From: Xiphias gladius
Taxonomy: Eukaryota > Chordata > Actinopteri > Istiophoriformes > Xiphiidae
Assembly (NCBI RefSeq): GCF_016859285.1
Contig: NC_053415.1
Span: 12,148,501 to 12,212,500 of the forward strand
DNA: 64,000 nucleotides
Direction of reading: 5' to 3'
Part shown: positions 57,301-64,000 of the stretch, piece by piece
How positions within the stretch are numbered: position 1 is the first letter of the stretch
Layout: every line of letters starts with the position of its first letter
Made by a program: the position numbers and the translations under genes
The notes under the pieces: model-generated
Seen by the model: only the letters and a program-made list of their open reading frames with translations
Database searches by the model: none
What the model was told of the DNA's origin: nothing

Positions 57301-59800
57301 TGGAGACAGGTTTCCAAGACAAGGTAAGGAGGTTGTAGTGTTTTATCGCAGTCATTTCTTTAATGGATATTGTATCTTAATTGTTTTACAAATATCCATG
57401 AAGTTCTCCTTGCTGAATTGCTTGACTGAGAATTTTGTTTTTAACTAACACTTTCACTTATATGTCTATTTTATGATATGCAATTCATATTATCATGGAT
57501 TGTATCAAAAGCACCCCTTCAGAGTTTCTCCTGTAAGCTGTTTGCAAAATAACTTCACTCAACTTAACTTGAATGTGAATTTCTGTTCTACCAGGTTGAC
57601 TCCAGACTAAAGTCTCTGAGTGCCATGTTCAGAGTCAAGAACCCTGACAAGTAGGTGTAAAACAGACATAGGTGAAATGCTTAGATTCACTTAAACACTG
57701 TTTGAGTTATGATCCATTTGTTGTGTTCTCCAGGCGATTCATAGCACTTAAACACTACAGTGATGAACTGAACACTGTCATCTCTCAGTTACTCAGGGTG
57801 CGGGCGGTGAGTTTTGGCATGTGCAAACACACACGCACACCCACAGTATATTTAAGTGCCTGCTTAGGTTTGGCCAGTGGTTTAAATTTTTTTTCATATT
57901 GTCTTATGTGAAATGAGCTGTTTGAATGTAAGTACTTGCAAGCCTTTGACATTAATCGAAAGTCATTTGAGTCAATATTAATAACGAATATCGGATAAGC
58001 TGTTTTAAATAGGGGATCATTTGAAGAAGAAAACAGTGTTCATCGTGACTGATGTGATCATCTTTATTCCAGAGAGTAGCAGACAGGCTGTATGGAGTCT
58101 ACAAGGTCCATGGTAACTACGGCAGAGTCTTTAGGTGAAAAAAACCTGTTCTGTTGTTACTGCATTCCTTCTACATTAATAAAATCATAGCTTTTGGCCT
58201 AAAATAGGGCACTACATTTAAACAAAAAAAAAGCATTAACAAACCACACGTAAATAATTAAAATACATTTTGTGCGTATTCTGTATCCAGCTTCCTTTGA
58301 TCTACTCAGTTGCTATATACATACTGTATATGAGCAAATAGTAGAACACAAAGCACCATTTTGTTTTTTGATTACTTCTAAGAAAAAAACATTTTAGTTT
58401 GTACAAACTGAATAGAGAGCGAACAAGAATTCAAGTAAAGTACTCCTGATTTCTTGTGTCTCCAGTGAGTGGAGTGCTATAGAAAAAGAGATGGGAGACG
58501 GACTACAGAGTGCCGGCCACCACATGGATACGTAAGTAGTAGACTATAGATGCACTCCAACTAGTGTCCCCTCTCACATACTCACACTTAAACTTACACT
58601 TAAATATGTTTATTAAATTAGCAATAGACCAGCCTTTTAAACTACATGAGTCCTAATTTAGACACATTCACATACACTGACGCATAATGCTTTTTTTTTT
58701 GGCATTGGTTCACTTATGAATGTGACTTTGTGTGTATGTGCAAAGGTATGCTGCATCAATAGATGACATTCTGGAGGAAGAAGAACACTACGCAGACCAA
58801 CTGAAAGAATACCTCTTCTACACTGACGCTGTCAGGTAAGTGAGTGTGTAAAAGAGAGAGACACATAGCCATGTCAGGCCGAACAAGTAACTGTCATGCA
58901 ATGTCAGTGAATGTAGCTAATGGTATTATCGGGATTGACAGACAATCAGAATGAGAAGCTATTTGATTCTATATGGTCACATTGGCTTTTGAGGTCAGCT
59001 CACTTTGTTGCCATTTGGCTTGAAGAAGTTTTGCCATATGTGTTGAAGTGGAAATAGCATTAAGGCATTGTATGTAAGAATAGATCCTGTTGGAGTGACG
59101 TTGATTGTTTCTTATGTAGCTGAGCCTGACCTTTAAGGCCAGGCACGATTTACATCAGGCTCAGGAGGAAGTGTATGCATAATTTGGAAAAATAAAGGAT
59201 ATATCTGTTAAAGTCCGTTCTGTTTAAAGGGGCACTGGTCAGTGTTAATGTGTGGCAAAGGTAAAGCCTTTATGTTTGGTAAAAGCTTCCCCCCCCGTGT
59301 ATTTTAGAGCTATCTGTTTTTACCTAGTTGGATTGGGATCAGCTATGTGTCACATTATTATTATTATTGGTAGTGAAAGCATATTTTCTGTTTGACTTTT
59401 TTTTTTAAAACTGTCAATTTTTGTGTTTGTATTAAGGTCAGTATGTAAGAAGCATGAGTTGATCCAGTATGATCTGGAGATGGCAGCTCAGGACCTTGTC
59501 CATAAGAAACAACAGAAGGAAGAGCTGGCCACTGGGGTAACACACCAACACACATCTGCTTATTATCTCTCACTTTCTACTACACATCCTGGGCAAATAC
59601 ACAGGTGGCATAGACACACAATTTATGTGTCAAAGCAAGCGTAAAAATTGGGCATGATTAAACATAAGCACCATACTTTAATCAACAGAAGTAGGCGTGT
59701 GTTTAAAAACATTTTTGTGACCCAATTTGATTAAAACATCAGTGACACACATAAATACACATAAATGTATACTGTGCTGGATTTTAATGTCTGTGTGTGT

Positions 59801-59843
<43 letters not shown>

Positions 59844-60595
59844 TGTGTCTGTGTCTGTGTCTGTGTGTGTGTATAGACAGTGCGAGTCTTTTCTCTGAAA
59901 GGAATGACCAGTAAACTATTTGGCCAGGAGAGCCAGGAACAGAGGGAGAGCAGATTGGCAGCCCTGGAGCAGAGCATACAGGAGGGAGAGGAGGCAGTCA
60001 AGGAGAAGAACACAGAGTGCCAGTAAGTTCAGAATCAATTAATCAATTCTCAGATTTTTTCGTTTTTAAATTTCTCCCACTGTCTGTCTCAGCTGTCGGT
60101 TCCTCCTAACTTTCTGTTTTATGTATGTACATATATAATCTGTGGTGAGACAGTTTGCCCTTGATTTTTAGTATGCATTAAAGGTGATGAATTGAACCAT
60201 TGCCTTCCCTCCATGCATCCTCCTCCTTCAAACAAAGTGAATCATGATAGCATGTTTCTTTGTTTGATTGTGTCTTCAGAGAGTTTGTGCGAACAGCTTG
60301 GGAAGACATTGAACGCTTTAAGGAGCAGAAGGACAAAGATTTGCGCGAGGCACTAATCAGCTATGCCATTATGCAGATCAGCATGTGTAAGAAGGTATGA
60401 AGTTCAGTATATTTTTTTCCTCTCCACAGTTCTTGTTTGTCCTTGTATGCCGTGCATTTGGTGTTGATTATTCATCAGTTCCACTCCTCATCTGTTTTTC
60501 GAAAATTTTAACCTCGTCTCAAAATCTCTGTTCTGTTACTCCTTCAGGGAATCCAGGTGTGGTCCAACGCCAAGGAGTGTTTCAACAAAATGTGA
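54375..60595 (+). CDS. snx4: Sorting nexin-4, PX-BAR endosomal sorting protein (14 coding exons)
   Basis: SNX4 binds PI3P on early endosomes, drives endosome-to-recycling transport (e.g. transferrin receptor) and supports autophagy. Exons: 54375-54467, 55314-55438, 56056-56197, 56450-56599, 57276-57323, 57595-57650, 57734-57806, 58073-58134, 58466-58531, 58746-58835, 59437-59536, 59877-60022, 60280-60394, 60548-60595; 1314 nt, 437 residues. The PX domain is about residues 45-171 (NMQETYTVYLIETR; basic RRYSEFELLRTYL; PPLPEKR; RRRVGLENFLLRVASHP). The BAR coiled-coil region is about 190-430 (HYSDELNTVISQLL; YGVYKVHGNYGRVFSEWSAI; AGHHMDTYA; KGMTSKLFGQE; ISYAIMQISMCKKGIQVW). This is close to human SNX4 throughout from exon 2 on. 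Exon 1 is the weak point: its phase-0 donor is the non-consensus GTCGTA, and the better-looking GTAACA at 54418 would put exon 2 out of frame. An in-frame upstream ATG at 54297 could add 26 residues. Poly(A) signal at 60968. Confidence 0.93.
59790..59872 (+). repeat. (TG)n-rich array ending at the snx4 exon 12 acceptor
   Basis: GT repeats with TCTG interruptions run up to the acceptor GTATAG (exon starts at 59877), leaving no normal polypyrimidine tract. The transcript would have a UG-rich tract at the 3' splice site. Confidence 0.93.
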
Positions 60596-60967
60596 GCCAC
60601 TTTCCCAGCCAATCACACTTCGCAACAAAACAGTAGTCATTATACTGCAGTCTTACAGAAATGGACCATGGGAGCACAAATACTGCTTTCTCTTTGTTTG
60701 TTGCGCTAAATTGAAGCTACTGAGAGTAATTTTGTCTCCTTTTCTCTCTCTTCCTCTCTCACACACATGCACACATACAATTATTTAGAAAAAGGTACCA
60801 AGTCAGAGTCATTAAGTGAGTCCATGCCTTTTAAATCCAAGTGTCTTAACAGTACCACTCTCTTGACATTCTGCTGATGTTACCTTCATGTTGCAGATGA
60901 TCCAAATCTTCCATACTCATCCTTAGTCGCACAGCTGACAGCATGTCCAAGAGGAACACCCTGCACT

Positions 60968-60973
60968 AATAAA
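60968..60973 (+). terminator. snx4: snx4 polyadenylation signal AATAAA
   Basis: A canonical AATAAA about 370 bp after the snx4 stop, followed by an (AAT)n run and then T/G-rich sequence (TTGCCTGGTTGG, GTTCATTGTATTTC), a plausible downstream element. Confidence 0.6.
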
Positions 60974-60979
60974 GCATAA

Positions 60980-63900
60980 TAATAATAATAATTGCCTGGT
61001 TGGAATAGATGTTCATTGTATTTCAGTTATAACCCTTCTCTTGACTTATTTCTCACCCTGAATATAAGGAATGCACAGCAGAGTGGTACTTAATATTAAG
61101 TAATGAAAAGCTGCACATTTCAGTCAGTGGTTCAATTTAGTCATTTTAGAATTACCTGCTTAAGAGAAAGTGAAACAAACTGTGCCGTGTGCTTTTTCAT
61201 ATTTTACTTTTAGGAATTCTACTTACAGCTAGGGTTTTCACACTAATTAAACTGCAGTTAGTTGTCAATTTACAATATTGACAACAAAGTGAAGAATGAA
61301 AAAAAAACTTTTTTGTTATAGAAAGCACTATTGAGAAGCATCATGCTTACTTTGGGGCTAATTCTGCAATTTTGAACTCACTTAATTGTCACTGCACCAA
61401 ATCTTTTACTTTTATAATTGGTCAGAAATTCGTATTGTCTATTTGCAAGAGCATCTTTAATCTGGGACATTTTGTAGTGACAGTCTCAAGGGGCTGTCCT
61501 GAAAAATGTTGCCAGGGATTTGCCTCAGACTTTTTCTTGGCCTCAAATAATACATTTAAAAGTTGAAATTCTACTTGAAAAAAAATGTCAGGTGTATATC
61601 AATCAGAAACAAAATGAAACTAGGGTGTCACTCCGTAGAGGTCGTATCTCCACCAAGGCAAAAAATGGTCTATTTCGCAATGTTAAGGAAAATGTTAAAA
61701 AAAAAATCCCTGAATCCGCCCCTTTAACCAGATTGGCACCTAAATTTAATGGGTTTTTCCCTGGGCGACACACCATGCCTTCCACCAAGTTTGGTGCAAA
61801 TCGGTTCAGTAATTCTTGTGTAAACCGGCTGACAAACAAACAAACCAACAAACAGACATGGGTGAAAACATAACCTCCTTGGCCCGGGTAATAAATCCAA
61901 CTGTAAGGCAAGGAAAAAAACAGACCACACCTCAGGTAGCCACTACACATTCACATTTCCTAATTTCCTTTTTCATGAATTACGTTTTATACACGTTCAT
62001 GCTGAAGTCAGTCTTAATGACTGATTGCTGACCAAAGTGCTTATGACCAAGTACCCATTTAGTACAGATCACAGGTGAGAAGCACAGAAGGAGACAGGGG
62101 AGAATTACTTTTTTTTTTTTTTTTTTCTTTTTGTGCCAAAAACAAAGAGCCATGAGGAAGTGTAGTCGGGAAGGCCTCGGACTGTTTTAGTTACAGTGGG
62201 TTTGTTTTTTCTTGGAGACTTTTTGAAAGACTGAAACATGGCACCTCCACAAACCTTGTTCTACCAAGTGCAACTATAAATGTTGTTAGAAGCAGCACAC
62301 ATACAGATCAATAGCTGAGCCTTTTCCTTGCTGTCAAGCTTTATAGCCTTAATACGAACTTTGGTTTTGTACAACAGGGGAAGGACAAAACAAGTTGTCA
62401 ACTTTCTTTGCCTCACCCCTCTTTCTGATATTAAGTCACTTCACTAAATAATAGACCTGAGTTCCAAGCATGCCTCAGGTCAGTGTTTATAAAACGTATT
62501 GACCAAAATGTGGAAACTTTTAAGTACAGATATGTTAGCTCCACACAGTCTGGTTTAATGCATATTTTAGAGATTTACAATACATATGCTACGTTAATGC
62601 TTCCTGTAAGATATCCGTCTGAGGTTGAAAATTATGCTGAGATTATTTTCTGTCAGTAAATGCTACTTTTTTCAGAATGAACATAATCAATTTACTGAGG
62701 TAATCCCAAATTGAGGCTTTATGTATGTTTTTATAATAAACATGTTAAATGAGATTATTTTTATGTTTCTGTAATCACTGTGCTAAAACACTAATAAACA
62801 TGTCTTTTTTTTTAACTATTTTGTTGCATTTGTATGCCAAACAATGTACAAAGGAGTCAGAGATGATACTGAAAACTAGGGCGATATGTGACACTGCTAG
62901 TTTTGTTCCACATTTTCAGATGACTGAGCTCAGATACTTTATGGTTTTTCATATAAAACTTTGTTTTTGCTGCCTATGTGAAATTTTGTTTGTCTTTGGG
63001 GCTAAAGATAAGAAAACTGTCTTTAATTGTGCCCAAATTTTAAGTTCAAAATGTAGTAGTATACCTGTGAAAACATCCCATAGCCCTTAGCCCATGTTAG
63101 GATTGTCTTTTTTTTCCATGACACCAGTGGTGATAGGAAAATCAGATGGGTGTTGCTGTGTGTTTACACTCATGTCATGGTAAATTTGGTATTGATGCCC
63201 TTTTCTAGTCCTTTCATGCATGGATTATCAACTCATACAGGGTTTGTTTTTTGTTTGTTTGTTTTTTTTAATTAGTGACCTGAATCTATGATTTTTCTTA
63301 AACTACATGCATAAAACATGAATAATGTTAGTAGTGTAAAATGACATTGTACTTTTACTAAAAAAAAATGAATTCAAAGTGCTTGTAAAAAAAACAAAAA
63401 CAAATTCAGCCACAATGGGGAAAAAATAACAGAATATGAAAACTCTTAATGAAAGTATTCCTTGTAATTTATAGCTCTGTTTGCTGTAAGAGGATTTAAA
63501 AGACCTTCCCCATCCATTTTCAGGTCGTAAGCTAATATACATTATAATGTACAAAAAGGATGAGATGCAGACTAAAGATAAGAATCTTGTAGAAATACAG
63601 GAAAAAAGCAAAGCTAATCCGCCTAATGGTGGTTTGAATGCAATGACGGCCGCAGCTCTGAGGGGTTAGACAAAGCCTCGAACCTTTGGTGAGTATTGGA
63701 ATTTCAACGCCTCGTGTACTTTCGATTGATTAGAGGCGTAAATTATGAAACTAGGAATGAATGGTGCCACCTGCCGATCCATACCAGCACAGAACATTTC
63801 TATCTGGCATAGAAGCGGCTTAAACAAAAAAAAAAAAAAACCCTAAGTAAAAGAGGAGTCAGTGGATAGGAGAGAAAAAGGCTCTCTCCTCGGATCCACC

Positions 63901-64000
63901 TACTGCTTGGTTTGCATGAGGTCATTTGGGGTTTTCTCATAGAAACCTAATATTAATGTAACATTAAAAACAGGCCAAAACCTCAAATCTCACAATCCAG
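60980..64000. other. Intergenic DNA downstream of snx4
   Basis: No coding exon is recognised. It holds a dispersed repeat at 61598-61895 and T/A homopolymer runs (62109-62126, 63826-63840), and is otherwise AT-rich. The short frames at 62749-63090 and 63303-63611 are AT-rich and unrecognised. The last 350 bp are somewhat less AT-rich but show no clear gene. Confidence 0.55.
61598..61895. repeat. Dispersed fish-type retroposon-like repeat
   Basis: The order of ATCCGCCCCTTTAACC, AAATTTAATGGGTTTTTCCC, TTCCACCAAGTTTGGTGCAA, ATCGGTTCAGTAATTCTTG, CTGACAAACAAACAAACCAA and CATAACCTCCTTGGCCCGGG is that of an abundant repeat family in fish genomes (non-LTR-type 3' end), recognised by pattern only. It is diverged, and its internal frames are not meaningful. 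Confidence 0.65.

Noticed and set aside
61520..61873. Open frames on both strands of 105-117 codons
   Set aside because: They lie in a diverged dispersed repeat; the sequence pattern is that of the repeat, not a gene.

Overview
The window is vertebrate nuclear DNA, most likely from a teleost fish. Genes are intron-rich with GT..AG junctions. Intergenic DNA is full of (CA)n/(GT)n microsatellites and fish-type dispersed repeats, including L2/CR1-type LINE remnants. Three protein-coding genes could be reconstructed exon by exon, and each has an intact reading frame. I found no prokaryotic features, CRISPR array, rRNA or confident tRNA.

Layout. (1) 1-6.0 kb is non-coding, with two CpG-rich blocks (about 2.88-3.74 and 4.38-4.65 kb). 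(2) 6,243-19,567 on + is bin1 (bridging integrator 1, amphiphysin II): 19 coding exons, 614 codons, with N-BAR, Pro-rich, clathrin-binding and SH3 regions. It keeps the 31-codon exon that corresponds to the neuron-specific exon 7 of mammalian BIN1. It also carries a 21-bp microexon with a W-D-x-W motif and an exon with four perfect-length 20-residue acidic/Trp repeats. (3) 19.6-24.5 kb is the convergent bin1/ihh 3' region. (4) 24,510-30,329 on - is an Indian hedgehog-class gene (437 codons). Its normally undivided 262-bp middle exon is split by an extra 880-bp intron that contains an L2/CR1-type LINE remnant. (5) 30.3-54.3 kb is a roughly 24-kb gene desert upstream of both ihh (-) and snx4 (+). 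It holds a second LINE remnant, a candidate inverted-repeat DNA transposon, many microsatellites and a few complex blocks that could be regulatory. (6) 54,375-60,595 on + is snx4 (sorting nexin 4): 14 exons, 437 codons, PX plus BAR domains, with a perfect NRF-1 site just upstream. (7) 60.6-64 kb is the snx4 3' region and intergenic DNA with a further dispersed repeat.

Function. bin1 and snx4 both encode BAR-domain proteins of membrane curvature (endocytosis/T-tubules and endosome-to-recycling sorting). The hedgehog gene encodes a secreted morphogen. I see no common pathway, so the grouping is ordinary vertebrate synteny. The most notable items are the split hedgehog exon with its LINE, the bin1 tandem Trp repeat and microexon, and UG-repeat tracts abutting splice sites of bin1 exon 8 and snx4 exon 12.
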